Shown: positions 1 through 7,808 of the stretch, one piece after another
Numbering within the stretch: the first letter of the stretch is position 1
Layout of the letters: every line of letters begins with the position of its first letter
Source: Bacteroidia bacterium
GTDB lineage: Bacteria; Bacteroidota; Bacteroidia; Flavobacteriales; Flavobacteriaceae
Assembly (NCBI GenBank): GCA_030430385.1
Contig: JAUIFO010000002.1
Span: 248,001-312,000, forward strand
Reading direction: 5' to 3'
DNA length: 64,000 nucleotides
Translations under genes and position numbers: made by a program
The notes under the pieces: generated by a model
Told to the model about the DNA's origin: nothing
Seen by the model: the letters and a program-made list of their open reading frames with translations, nothing else
Database searches by the model: none

Positions 1-896
1 AACAAAACTTTCTCTCCAGAAGGGTGGAAAAACGGACTCCAATTAGCGTTACCTAAATCGGTTAGTTGTCGTAAATTACTTCCGTCTGCATTGCAAATGT
101 AAAGCTCCATTTCGGTTGGTTCAACCAAACCTTCAGCCAATAATTCTTTATAGGCTTTAATGTCTTCTTCTGTTTTTGGTCGCGATGAACGGAAAATCAA
201 TTTTGTGCCATCTGGCGAAAAGAAAGCACCTCCATCATAACCAAGCTCGTTAGTGATTTGCTTAACATCAGATCCATCGATATTCATGGTGTATAATTCT
301 AGATCACCACTTCGTGTAGATGTAAATACAATTTTATCGCCCTTTGGAGACACTGTAGGTTCAGCATCATAACCGACTTCATTGGTGAGCTGCTTTACTA
401 TATTTCCTTCTAGATCTGCCACAAAAATGTCATAGCTATCATAAATTGGCCAAATATATTTCCCGTTTTTTCGCAATGGTGTTTCTGGGCATTTATCGTC
501 ACCTAAATGCGTTGATGCATAAATGATATGCTTATTGTCTGGTAAAAAATACGAACACGTTGTACGACCTTTTCCTGTACTTACCATTGGTGGCGCAACA
601 CTATCCATGAAGGTTTCATTAGCATTCATCAAAAACATTTGATCACAGTCAACATTCCAAGCTTTATTATTAGACTGAAAGACTAATTGTTTATCATCAA
701 AACTCCAATAAGCTTCAGCATTATCACCACCAAAAGTCACTTGACGAATGGACTTAAAATGCTTTTCTTCAGGATAAATCAGAGAATCATTTACAGGTTC
801 ACTAACGATCGTTTCATTGTTATGGTTGGTAGACTTTTCTTCAGACTTACAATTAAAAAGTAAAAGACCAATTATGAATAGATATGTGTATTTCAT
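1..896 (-). CDS. TolB-like WD40/PD40 beta-propeller lipoprotein, C-terminus outside window
   Basis: The minus-strand frame is open from the start codon at 896 to the window edge, giving at least 298 residues. The N-terminus has a lipoprotein signal peptide ending in LLLFNC, so lipidation at Cys16 is predicted. After a short polar linker come repeated PD40-type blades of the pattern SPxGxKIxFxSxRSGDxELY, as in TolB and DPP-IV-type propellers. Family knowledge suggests a periplasmic or surface-anchored beta-propeller, either a binding protein or the propeller part of a larger enzyme. The missing C-terminus leaves this open. It is divergent from the M28 peptidase gene, with facing promoters between them. 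Confidence 0.75.
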   Translation of the reverse strand, partial: MKYTYLFIIGLLLFNCKSEEKSTNHNNETIVSEPVNDSLIYPEEKHFKSIRQVTFGGDNAEAYWSFDDKQLVFQSNNKAWNVDCDQMFLMNANETFMDSVAPPMVSTGKGRTTCSYFLPDNKHIIYASTHLGDDKCPETPLRKNGKYIWPIYDSYDIFVADLEGNIVKQLTNEVGYDAEPTVSPKGDKIVFTSTRSGDLELYTMNIDGSDVKQITNELGYDGGAFFSPDGTKLIFRSSRPKTEEDIKAYKELLAEGLVEPTEMELYICNADGSNLRQLTDLGNANWSPFFHPSGEKVL

Positions 897-908
897 GTGT
901 TTATTAAC

Positions 909-926
909 TAAATTTGCACAAAATTA
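909..926. promoter_or_regulatory. Divergent -7 elements between the TolB-like and M28 peptidase genes
   Basis: TAAATTTG at 909-916 on the plus strand and TAATTTTG at 926-919 on the minus strand both match the Bacteroidota -7 consensus TAnnTTTG. They face the peptidase start (939) and the propeller start (896). No clear -33 TTTG was found for either, so activity is inferred from the -7 match and position. Confidence 0.45.
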
Positions 927-938
927 AGATTTCGGAAG

Positions 939-2168
939 ATGAAAAACATATTATTTATTCTTTTTTTGACGCTCTGTTTAGGGTGTCAGCCAGAAAACAA
1001 GTTTGAAAATACGACGATAAAAGACGATGTTGTTTTTTTATCTGATGATAAATTAGAAGGTCGACAAACAGGTTCTGATGGTGAGCAATTAGCAGCAGAC
1101 TATATTGCAGAACGTTTTAAGAGTCTTGGATTGGAAGGTAAAGGTACCAACAACTATTTTCAAACGTTCTCTTTTAAACCAAAAACCGATCCTCATCAAG
1201 AAGTTAATTACACTGTAAAAGATGGAGACAGCACCATAACTGGAACCAATGTGATTGGTTACTTAAATAACAATGCGGAAAACACGATTGTTATTGGCGC
1301 ACATTATGATCATTTAGGATATGGAGCCGAAGGGTCTTTGTTCAGAGGCGAAACAAATGAAATCCACAATGGAGCCGATGACAACGCAAGTGGTGTTGCG
1401 GTGCTTCTTGATCTCGCTAAAAAACTAAAAGAGAACAATACAGGTAATAACTACTTATTTATGGCTTTCTCTGGTGAGGAAATGGGATTACTTGGCTCAA
1501 ATTATTTTACCAAAAACCCAACTATCGATTTAAAGAAGACCAATTATATGCTTAACATGGATATGGTTGGTCGTTTAAAACCAGATAGCACACTTGCAGT
1601 TTATGGTGTTGGAACATCACCTATTTTAAAACAAGTGGTAAAAGCAAACAATTCGAAATTTAAGATTATTGAAAACGAATCTGGAGTAGGCCCTAGTGAT
1701 CACACATCATTTTACAATAGCGATATTCCTGTACTTCATTTTTTTACGGGTCAGCATGAAGATTATCACAAACCAGGCGATGATTTTGAAAAGTTAAATT
1801 ATGAAGGGATGGCAACCATTTCGACCTATATTTTTGACATCATTACAGATCTTGACGATAATGGGAAGCTGTCGTTTAGAAAAACAAAAAACGAAAGTGA
1901 GGATGTTCCAAGATTTAAGGTTGGTTTAGGTGTTATTCCAGATTATTTGTTTGACGGAAAAGGGATGAGAATTGATGGTGTCAGTGAAGAAAAACCAGCC
2001 CAACGCGCAGGATTACAAAAAGGAGACATCGTCATCAAACTTGGTGATAGTTTGGTAACAGATATGATGAGCTATATGAGAGCGTTATCTGTTTTTGATA
2101 AAGGAGATTCTACTACTGTTGTGGTGAAGCGTGGAGATGAAGACGTTGAAGCAGAAATTAAATTTTAA
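939..2168 (+). CDS. M28 family zinc aminopeptidase lipoprotein with C-terminal PDZ domain
   Basis: The 409-residue protein has a lipobox (CLGC, Cys16), so it is probably anchored in the cell envelope. The M28 fold carries the expected di-zinc ligands: His122 in AHYDHLG, Asp147 in NGADDNASG, Glu180/181 in SGEEMG (the first is the usual catalytic base), Asp208 in NMDMVGR and a His in SDHTSFY near residue 254. From about residue 320 a PDZ domain follows (GLGVIPDY, then DGVSEEKPAQRAGLQKGD). Family members remove N-terminal amino acids from peptides. It lies 6 nt before dusB, so the two are probably co-transcribed. Substrate unknown. Confidence 0.9.
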   Translation: MKNILFILFLTLCLGCQPENKFENTTIKDDVVFLSDDKLEGRQTGSDGEQLAADYIAERFKSLGLEGKGTNNYFQTFSFKPKTDPHQEVNYTVKDGDSTITGTNVIGYLNNNAENTIVIGAHYDHLGYGAEGSLFRGETNEIHNGADDNASGVAVLLDLAKKLKENNTGNNYLFMAFSGEEMGLLGSNYFTKNPTIDLKKTNYMLNMDMVGRLKPDSTLAVYGVGTSPILKQVVKANNSKFKIIENESGVGPSDHTSFYNSDIPVLHFFTGQHEDYHKPGDDFEKLNYEGMATISTYIFDIITDLDDNGKLSFRKTKNESEDVPRFKVGLGVIPDYLFDGKGMRIDGVSEEKPAQRAGLQKGDIVIKLGDSLVTDMMSYMRALSVFDKGDSTTVVVKRGDEDVEAEIKF

Positions 2169-2174
2169 TCGATT

Positions 2175-3164
2175 TTGGTAAAAATTGGCGACATAGAATT
2201 AGGAGAGTTTCCGTTGCTTTTAGCTCCAATGGAAGACGTGAGCGATCCACCATTTAGAGCCTTGTGCAAAGAACAAGGTGCTGATGTGGTCTATACAGAG
2301 TTTGTGTCTAGTGAAGGTTTGATTAGAAACGCAGCTAAAAGCGTGATGAAACTAGATATCTATGAAAAAGAACGTCCTGTAGGCATCCAAATATTTGGCG
2401 CCAATATGGATAGTATGCTTCAAACCATAGACATTGTTGAGCGCTCAAATCCAGATATTATCGACATCAATTTTGGTTGTCCCGTTAAAAAAGTCGTGAG
2501 TAAAGGTGCAGGAGCAGGAATCTTAAAAGATGTTTGTCTTATGGAAAAGCTCACTGCCGAAATGGTAAAACGTACCAATTTACCAGTCACAGTAAAAACA
2601 CGATTGGGTTGGGATCACGACTCTATTAAAATTGTTGAAGTTGCTGAACGCTTACAAGATGTAGGGATCAAATCGATAGCCATTCACGGTAGAACACGTG
2701 CTCAGATGTATAAAGGCCATGCCGATTGGAAACCTATTGCTGAAGTAAAGAATAATCCCAGAATGCATATTCCTGTATTTGGGAATGGCGATGTTAACAC
2801 GCCTGAGCGTGCTGTAGAAATGCGCGATCAATACGGACTAGATGGTGCTATGATTGGACGTGCGACTATAGGAAACCCTTGGTTTTTTAAACAAGTCAAA
2901 CATTACTTCAAAACAGGAACATATTTACCTCCAATTTCTATGACAGAGCGTGTTGAAGCAGCGCGAAGACATTTGCAAATGTCTATAGATTGGAAAGGCG
3001 AGAAACTTGGTGTTTTTGAAACGAGAAGACATTACACCAATTATTTCAAAGGGATTCCAAACTTCAAAGAATACCGAATGAAAATGGTAACAAGCGATGA
3101 TTCTAAAGATGTGTTTGCTGCCTTTGATGAGGTGCTAGATAAGTTTTCAGATTACCAATTTTAA
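2175..3164 (+). CDS. dusB: tRNA-dihydrouridine synthase (DusB type)
   Basis: This 329-residue FMN enzyme reduces uridine to dihydrouridine in the tRNA D-loop, using NADPH. Visible hallmarks are the N-terminal LLLAPMEDVSDPPFR, the catalytic cysteine Cys102 in NFGCPVKKV, the phosphate/FMN segment AIHGRTRAQMYKG, and FGNGDVN followed by GAMIGRATIGNPWFF. The length fits bacterial DusB. The only start consistent with the conserved N-terminus is TTG at 2175, 6 nt after the peptidase stop, which suggests translational coupling. Confidence 0.95.
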   Translation: MVKIGDIELGEFPLLLAPMEDVSDPPFRALCKEQGADVVYTEFVSSEGLIRNAAKSVMKLDIYEKERPVGIQIFGANMDSMLQTIDIVERSNPDIIDINFGCPVKKVVSKGAGAGILKDVCLMEKLTAEMVKRTNLPVTVKTRLGWDHDSIKIVEVAERLQDVGIKSIAIHGRTRAQMYKGHADWKPIAEVKNNPRMHIPVFGNGDVNTPERAVEMRDQYGLDGAMIGRATIGNPWFFKQVKHYFKTGTYLPPISMTERVEAARRHLQMSIDWKGEKLGVFETRRHYTNYFKGIPNFKEYRMKMVTSDDSKDVFAAFDEVLDKFSDYQF

Positions 3165-3165
3165 G

Positions 3166-4368
3166 CTATCCTTGTACTAAAGTTCTGGTAATGCGTTGGG
3201 AGGCAAGCTTTGCCGCAATTAATCCAAGAACAGTGATGGTTGCTAATACGATAAAAAAGTTCACAAGTTGAATTGCAACAGGATAAGGTTCAGAAGGAAT
3301 AATCATAATTAACGAAAATTGTTTTTGTAAGAACACAATAATAAACCCTAAGACCAATCCAACAAGACCTCCAAGAATCGTCATTAAACTTCCTTGCCAA
3401 AAAAAGATACGTCTAATTTCCTTAGTGGTAGCGCCTAAATTAAATAAGGTATGAAGCGATTCTTTTTTATCTAAGATCATCATAATTAATGCACCAATAA
3501 CGTTAAATAGTGCAATAATGATAACTAAGGTAAAGATGAGGTATACTGCAATGTTTTCAGTGTTCAACATTTTATAAAGCGCATCATTAAGTTGCGTTCT
3601 GTTTTTCACCAATACTTCAGAACCTAAAGCACCATGTAATTGAGCAATAATGTCGGCTTGGTTAGCCTCAGGTTTTAATTTTAATTCAATAGCAGATACT
3701 TGATCATCAGTATAATTTAAAAGCGCCTTAACCAAATCAATATCAGCAAAAACATAATCGTAGTTTAAGCTTTCATTGATATCAAAAACTCCAATATTAA
3801 AGACACTTTCAGAGTTAAACGCCCCTTTTACAGAGGTGATTTGTCCCTTTCCTGGTTTTGGAACAGCAATAGTAAGACGCTTGCTCATATCTAAAACACC
3901 AAAAGACAACTTATTTGAAATACCTCCTCCAGCAACAATTTGTGTGGTTCCATTTTCGAGCCAACGACCATATATGATCATAGAGTCTATAGACGTTACC
4001 GAATTGTAATTAGCGTCAACGCCTTTTAAGGTAATGATTTGCCGCTTATCTTCAGATTGAAGAATCGCTCGTTCTTCTAAAACTCTAGTGTAAGCAACAA
4101 CACCATCAATACTTGTAATGGCATTGATATCGCTTTCAGAGAGCACAAACGATTTGCCTTGCGCTGGAAGAATTTTTAAATCTGGGTCAACAAAAGAAGA
4201 AAAGCGTAAACTAAAATCCTTAAGCCCAGCAAAACCAGACAGTACAATAAACAATGCCGCTGAAGCAATGACAATTCCTGAAGCTGCAATTATGGTCATT
4301 ATATTGATAGCATTGCTACTGCTTTTAGAAAACAAATAACGTTTTGCTATGTATAATGAAAAGTTCAA
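3166..4368 (-). CDS. LolC/LolE-like ABC transporter permease (FtsX-type)
   Basis: The 400-residue inner-membrane protein has the layout of lipoprotein-releasing permeases: one N-terminal TM segment (about 20-45, after MNFSLYIAKRYLFSK), a large MacB-like periplasmic domain (about 50-265) and three C-terminal TM segments of the FtsX domain (GALIMMILDKKESLHTL, GATTKEIRRIFFWQGSLM). LolC/E with LolD extract lipoproteins from the inner membrane. No ATPase gene is adjacent, so its LolD partner must lie elsewhere. The start is TTG at 4368. It sits 13 nt downstream of rbfA on the same strand. Confidence 0.85.
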   Translation of the reverse strand: MNFSLYIAKRYLFSKSSSNAINIMTIIAASGIVIASAALFIVLSGFAGLKDFSLRFSSFVDPDLKILPAQGKSFVLSESDINAITSIDGVVAYTRVLEERAILQSEDKRQIITLKGVDANYNSVTSIDSMIIYGRWLENGTTQIVAGGGISNKLSFGVLDMSKRLTIAVPKPGKGQITSVKGAFNSESVFNIGVFDINESLNYDYVFADIDLVKALLNYTDDQVSAIELKLKPEANQADIIAQLHGALGSEVLVKNRTQLNDALYKMLNTENIAVYLIFTLVIIIALFNVIGALIMMILDKKESLHTLFNLGATTKEIRRIFFWQGSLMTILGGLVGLVLGFIIVFLQKQFSLIMIIPSEPYPVAIQLVNFFIVLATITVLGLIAAKLASQRITRTLVQG

Positions 4369-4381
4369 TGATAGAATAAGA

Positions 4382-4777
4382 TTAAGATTTTTTACGTCTA
4401 TCTAAAAGGTCATTATCCTTAATTGGGTCATCTTCTCCTTTTAAAGATTTTTCAATTTGATCAATATATTCAAGTGAGTCATCAATAAAAAACTCAAGAT
4501 TTGGCATTCTTCTGAGTTGGTGTTTGGTACGTTGTGACAATTCATGACGAATAAGAGGTGTGTTAGATCGAATACCTTCTAATAGTTCTTTCGCATTGGT
4601 ATTTGGAAATATACTTAAATAGGCTTTTGCAATTGAAAGGTCTGTGGTTACAGTTACCTTACTAACAGATATAATCACACCACGTAATCCTCCATCTGTA
4701 GCAGCCTTTTGAAGTACTTCCGCAAGGTCTTGCTGAAGAATTCCGCCTATTTTTTTCTGTCTTTGAGTTTCCTCCAT
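4382..4777 (-). CDS. rbfA: Ribosome-binding factor A
   Basis: The 131-residue protein matches RbfA, a 30S assembly factor acting near the 5' end of 16S rRNA. Recognisable parts are the N-terminal helix TQRQKKIGGILQQDLAEVL, the KH-like core VIISVSKVTVTTDLSIAKAY, and the C-terminal RMPNLEFFIDDSLEYIDQI segment. It is transcribed with the downstream LolC/E-like permease, an order common in Flavobacteriaceae. Confidence 0.92.
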   Translation of the reverse strand: MEETQRQKKIGGILQQDLAEVLQKAATDGGLRGVIISVSKVTVTTDLSIAKAYLSIFPNTNAKELLEGIRSNTPLIRHELSQRTKHQLRRMPNLEFFIDDSLEYIDQIEKSLKGEDDPIKDNDLLDRRKKS

Positions 4778-4891
4778 AATAGTTATTATACGTAATCAAC
4801 TACAAAAGTAGATGATATTTAAAGATTATCTTGCTTTTGATAGCAAAATTCATACCTTAGAAATTGAATATAAACAATTGAATGAGAATAT

Positions 4892-5296
4892 ATGGAAAAG
4901 ATTGAACATATTGGTATTGCGGTTAAGGATATTGATGCGTCAAATTCACTTTTTGAAAAACTATTTGGGAAACCACACTACAAAACCGAAACTGTAGAGA
5001 GTGAAGGTGTGCTGACATCTTTTTTTGAAGTAGGTCCCAACAAAATAGAATTATTACAGGCTACGCGAGAGGATAGTCCGATTGCAAAATATATTGACAA
5101 GAAAGGTGAAGGAATACACCATATTGCTTTTGCTGTTGAAGACATAGAATGCGAAATACAACGTCTCAAAGATGAAGGGTTTAAGATGATTCATGAGGTA
5201 CCAAAGAAAGGTGCTGATAATAAGCTTATTGCGTTTTTGCATCCGAAGGCTACAAATGGTGTTCTCATTGAGTTATGTCAGGATATAAAGGATTAA
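4892..5296 (+). CDS. mce: Methylmalonyl-CoA epimerase (VOC family)
   Basis: The 134-residue glyoxalase/VOC-fold enzyme interconverts (2R)- and (2S)-methylmalonyl-CoA, linking propionyl-CoA metabolism to succinyl-CoA. Metal ligands and motifs are visible: His6 in KIEHIGIAV, GIHHIAFAVEDIE in the second half, and a C-terminal GVLIELCQ that supplies the last acid. Length is typical. It stands alone, with its own upstream region and a tRNA downstream. Confidence 0.92.
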   Translation: MEKIEHIGIAVKDIDASNSLFEKLFGKPHYKTETVESEGVLTSFFEVGPNKIELLQATREDSPIAKYIDKKGEGIHHIAFAVEDIECEIQRLKDEGFKMIHEVPKKGADNKLIAFLHPKATNGVLIELCQDIKD

Positions 5297-5342
5297 ATTT
5301 CTTGCAGCCTTTGAAAATATGTAGTAATATTGCAGCCTTATT

Positions 5343-5416
5343 GGTCCCATAGCTCAGTTGGTTAGAGCATCTGACTCATAATCAGAGGGTCACTGGTTCG
5401 AGCCCAGTTGGGACCA
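5343..5416 (+). tRNA. tRNA with CAT anticodon (elongator Met, or Ile2 if lysidinylated)
   Basis: A 74-nt cloverleaf can be drawn: acceptor stem GGTCCCA pairing with TGGGACC, D-arm GCTC/GAGC, anticodon stem TCTGA/TCAGA around CTCATAA (anticodon CAT), and T-arm ACTGG/CCAGT around TTCGAGC. No 3' CCA is encoded. The sequence lacks initiator features, so elongator Met is preferred; an Ile-CAT gene cannot be excluded by eye. Its 3' end is the left attachment site of the genomic island. Confidence 0.95.
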
Positions 5417-5417
5417 C
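5399..5417 (+). repeat. Left attachment repeat (attL core) in the tRNA T-arm/acceptor
   Basis: TCGAGCCCA-GT-TGGGACCAC here recurs at 24633-24652 as TCGAGCCCA-AG-TGGGACCAC, about 19 of 20 positions aligned with two substitutions in the middle. Tyrosine integrases typically recombine within tRNA 3' ends. The exact crossover cannot be placed from the sequence alone. Confidence 0.65.
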
Positions 5418-5424
5418 TGATTAA

Positions 5425-5463
5425 GAGTCTACTTCAAGTAAAATTGAAGTAGGCTCTTTTTTT
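5425..5463 (+). terminator. Rho-independent terminator after the tRNA, island-borne
   Basis: GAGTCTACTTCAA (5425-5437) pairs with TTGAAGTAGGCTC (5444-5456), one G-T wobble, followed by a T8 run. It lies on the island side of the attachment site. The incoming element appears to supply a new terminator for the tRNA; the old tRNA tail and terminator are at the right border. Confidence 0.85.
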
Positions 5464-5540
5464 ATGTCTTGTTTTCAGTGGTTTAAGATGCTGATTAATA
5501 TTAATTAAACTTGGCTGATATCAATTCCTATTAATTCCGA

Positions 5541-5581
5541 GGGGTACAATTCGGAGTATGTTTTAAAATTTCAAGGGGTAC
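5541..5581 (+). repeat. GGGGTAC-type repeats upstream of the integrase (candidate arm-type sites)
   Basis: GGGGTAC occurs at 5541-5547 and 5575-5581, and GGAGTAT at 5553-5559. The first two are embedded in an imperfect palindrome TTCCGA...TCGGAG. Similar GGAGTAC (24559-24565) and GAGGTAC (24571-24577) occur just inside the right border with the same 12-bp spacing. I infer integrase arm or excisionase binding, not proven. Confidence 0.4.
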
Positions 5582-5601
5582 TGTTTTAAAAACTTAAACG
5601 T

Positions 5602-6822
5602 ATGAAAAACAATACTATATATATTCTATTTATTCTTCAAAGAGTGAGGGTTAATAGAAATGACCAATGTCCAATTAAATGTAGAATTACTTATAATAAA
5701 AAGAGAAAAGAATTCTCAACAGGTTTATTTGTAACTCCAGAATATTGGAAGGTAAAGCAACAAACTGTAAAATCACTAGACAGTATAAGTGATATTAAAA
5801 ACACTCAATTAAGCCTTATTAAAGAAAATATTAACAGGGCTTTTTTATTTCTACAAGTTAATAAAGAACAGTTTGACGTAGAAGATATTTATATTAATTA
5901 CTTAGGGAAGGATTCTAAAAAAGATAAAACGATTTTGACTCTTTTTCAGGAGCATAATGATAAGGTTGAAAAGCTAATAGGTAAAGAGTATGTATTACCA
6001 ACTTTGTGGAAATTTAAACAAGCTAGAGCGCTATTAAAAGACTATATCAAATTCCAATATAGAAAAAACGATTACTTATTTAAAGATTTGGATTTAAAAT
6101 TTATTAAGCAGTTTGAATTTTACCTGATAACCGAAAAGAATCTAGCTCAGTCTAGTACTTATAAAGCTATTCAAAGGTTTAGAAAAATTATTAAAATAGC
6201 AATTGCAGAAGAGTTTCTAGATAAAAACCCGTTTATTCTTTACAAGGCAAAAAGACCTAAACCTAAAATCGTTTTTTTAAGCTCTGATGAGTTAGAAATT
6301 TTGGAAAAAAAGAAATTCAAACAAAAACGATTACAACTAGTTAAGGATTTGTTTGTGTTTTGTTGTTATACAGGATTAGCGTTTAATGAGATGGACAGAT
6401 TATCAAAAAAGCATATTGTTAATGGTTTTGATGGTAGCAAATGGATTCAAATGAATAGAATGAAAACAAATAAACTAATTTCAATCCCGCTATTGCCTAG
6501 AGCCTTTGAAATATTATCAAAACACAACTCTTCAAGCACAAATAATAAAGTATTTCCTAAAATTTCGAACCAAAAGTTTAATTCTTACTTAAAAGAAATA
6601 TCCGAAATCATAGGTATTGATAAAAGGTTAACGCATCACATCGCTCGAAAAACATTTGCAACTACTGTTCTGCTTTATAATGATGTGCCTATAGAAATTG
6701 TTTCAGAACTATTAGGGCACTCTAAAATAAGTATTACACAAGAACATTATGCTAAAGTTGTTCAGAAAAAGATAGGTGAGCACATGGCTAATTTGGGTAA
6801 GAAATTGAATAAGAAAGATTAA
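5602..6822 (+). CDS. Tyrosine recombinase/integrase of the island
   Basis: The 406-residue protein has the Bacteroidota integrase layout: an Arm-type DNA-binding N-terminus (about 1-95), a SAM-like core-binding domain (about 100-215) and a C-terminal catalytic domain. Catalytic residues seen are His346 and Arg349 in HHIARKTF, His373 in LLGHSKIS and the nucleophile Tyr383 in QEHYAKV. The segment where Arg I is expected reads TGLAFNE (257-263) with no arginine, as in the CTnDOT family integrase. Placement right after the tRNA supports its role in integrating this island. The upstream GGGGTAC repeats may be its arm sites. Confidence 0.93.
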   Translation: MKNNTIYILFILQRVRVNRNDQCPIKCRITYNKKRKEFSTGLFVTPEYWKVKQQTVKSLDSISDIKNTQLSLIKENINRAFLFLQVNKEQFDVEDIYINYLGKDSKKDKTILTLFQEHNDKVEKLIGKEYVLPTLWKFKQARALLKDYIKFQYRKNDYLFKDLDLKFIKQFEFYLITEKNLAQSSTYKAIQRFRKIIKIAIAEEFLDKNPFILYKAKRPKPKIVFLSSDELEILEKKKFKQKRLQLVKDLFVFCCYTGLAFNEMDRLSKKHIVNGFDGSKWIQMNRMKTNKLISIPLLPRAFEILSKHNSSSTNNKVFPKISNQKFNSYLKEISEIIGIDKRLTHHIARKTFATTVLLYNDVPIEIVSELLGHSKISITQEHYAKVVQKKIGEHMANLGKKLNKKD

Positions 6823-6824
6823 AT

Positions 6825-6860
6825 TGCAGAATATGCAACCTTTGCAATTCTTGCAATAAA
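6825..6860. repeat. Four-copy 9-bp periodic TGCA array
   Basis: TGCA begins at 6825, 6834, 6843 and 6852, exactly 9 bp apart, with AT-rich filler. The array starts 3 nt after the integrase stop and ends 14 nt before the next start codon. A second array with the same period and motif is at 9152-9187. The regularity suggests a protein-binding iteron or a translated/hairpin-forming microrepeat; function unknown. Confidence 0.75.
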
Positions 6861-6874
6861 AATCTTATTACATA

Positions 6875-7687
6875 ATGGGAAGATTATATCAATGGAAAAA
6901 TTTCTCAAATGATAAGTTTGTAGATATAGTTTTAGAAGAAACCGATTTAAATGTCCATGCTGTATCAAATGAAATTAATATTAATGCAACTATCCTCCCA
7001 TTATGTAATTCTTTTTTAAAAAAGTATAATTCATTTCAGATTCCTGTTGATATTGAAAGTAAACTTGACGAATTGTTTTTAAAGTTTGACTTAAATGAGT
7101 TCAAGCCTCAAATACTTATTATAGGATGTGCATTACAGTATAGTTACTCAAATAACTTTGGAATTACTCAAACCGAACTACAAAAGGATTTTGATTCCAA
7201 TTTCAAGGATTTCAAAGAATTTTTAAAAATTCTAAAAGGCTATCTTTTTTCTGAAAACCTAAAACGACTACCTGATGTTTCTTTTAAAACACTAACAAAT
7301 GGAACAACAAATATTAAGAACTTTTTCGTAAAATGGGACATTTATGATGCTCTATGTTGCTCTTTTGATTTAACTAAGGAAAACTTTGAAGAGCGAAGCC
7401 AAGTCTTATTAAAAATGACCAACAAGGTTATATTTGATAAATATCCTGAAAAAGTAAAAGTAGATTTTATTCAAAACATCTTTAAGTATCTAGTAGATAA
7501 TGAAATATTAAAAAGAGTAGATGCTTTAAGATTTATAGGTGTATTTTTTAAATTATTTCAAGTTAAGATTAACAACAACGAGTCTGAATTAGAGATATAT
7601 GATACTCTAGAAGATAATATTAATTCGATTGACTCAAAAAATCTTAACCATTATATAACTAGACCACCCAAACTTTTTCACTACTAA
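6875..7687 (+). CDS. Hypothetical protein of the island module
   Basis: I do not recognise this 270-residue protein. It has no signal peptide, transmembrane segment or nucleotide-binding motif. It looks soluble and mostly helical, rich in Phe, Asn and Lys (KDFDSNFKDFKEFLKIL, NIFKYLVDNEILKRVDALRF). It lies between the integrase and a DUF3987 protein in the same direction, bracketed by the 9-bp and 8-bp repeat arrays. Its position suggests a role in element maintenance, or a control protein for the helper module, but nothing in the sequence proves either. Confidence 0.65.
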   Translation: MGRLYQWKNFSNDKFVDIVLEETDLNVHAVSNEININATILPLCNSFLKKYNSFQIPVDIESKLDELFLKFDLNEFKPQILIIGCALQYSYSNNFGITQTELQKDFDSNFKDFKEFLKILKGYLFSENLKRLPDVSFKTLTNGTTNIKNFFVKWDIYDALCCSFDLTKENFEERSQVLLKMTNKVIFDKYPEKVKVDFIQNIFKYLVDNEILKRVDALRFIGVFFKLFQVKINNNESELEIYDTLEDNINSIDSKNLNHYITRPPKLFHY

Positions 7688-7718
7688 ATATTTTAAACAG
7701 AATATAGCCAATAATAGG

Positions 7719-7742
7719 TGTTTCTCTGTTTCAATGTTTCTT
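7719..7742. repeat. Three-copy 8-bp periodic TGTTTC array
   Basis: TGTTTC begins at 7719, 7727 and 7735, exactly 8 bp apart, in the gap between the hypothetical gene and the DUF3987 gene. It resembles the 9-bp TGCA arrays in placement (shortly after a stop, before the next gene) but not in motif. Function unknown. Confidence 0.6.
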
Positions 7743-7808
7743 CACTTAATGAAATAATTTCGCGTTTGTGAATAGGGTAGTCCTATTCTATAATTTAAAT
7801 TATTTAAT

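Noticed and set aside
4812..4997. Small open frame overlapping the start of mce
   Set aside because: It overlaps the epimerase in another frame and has no recognisable feature.
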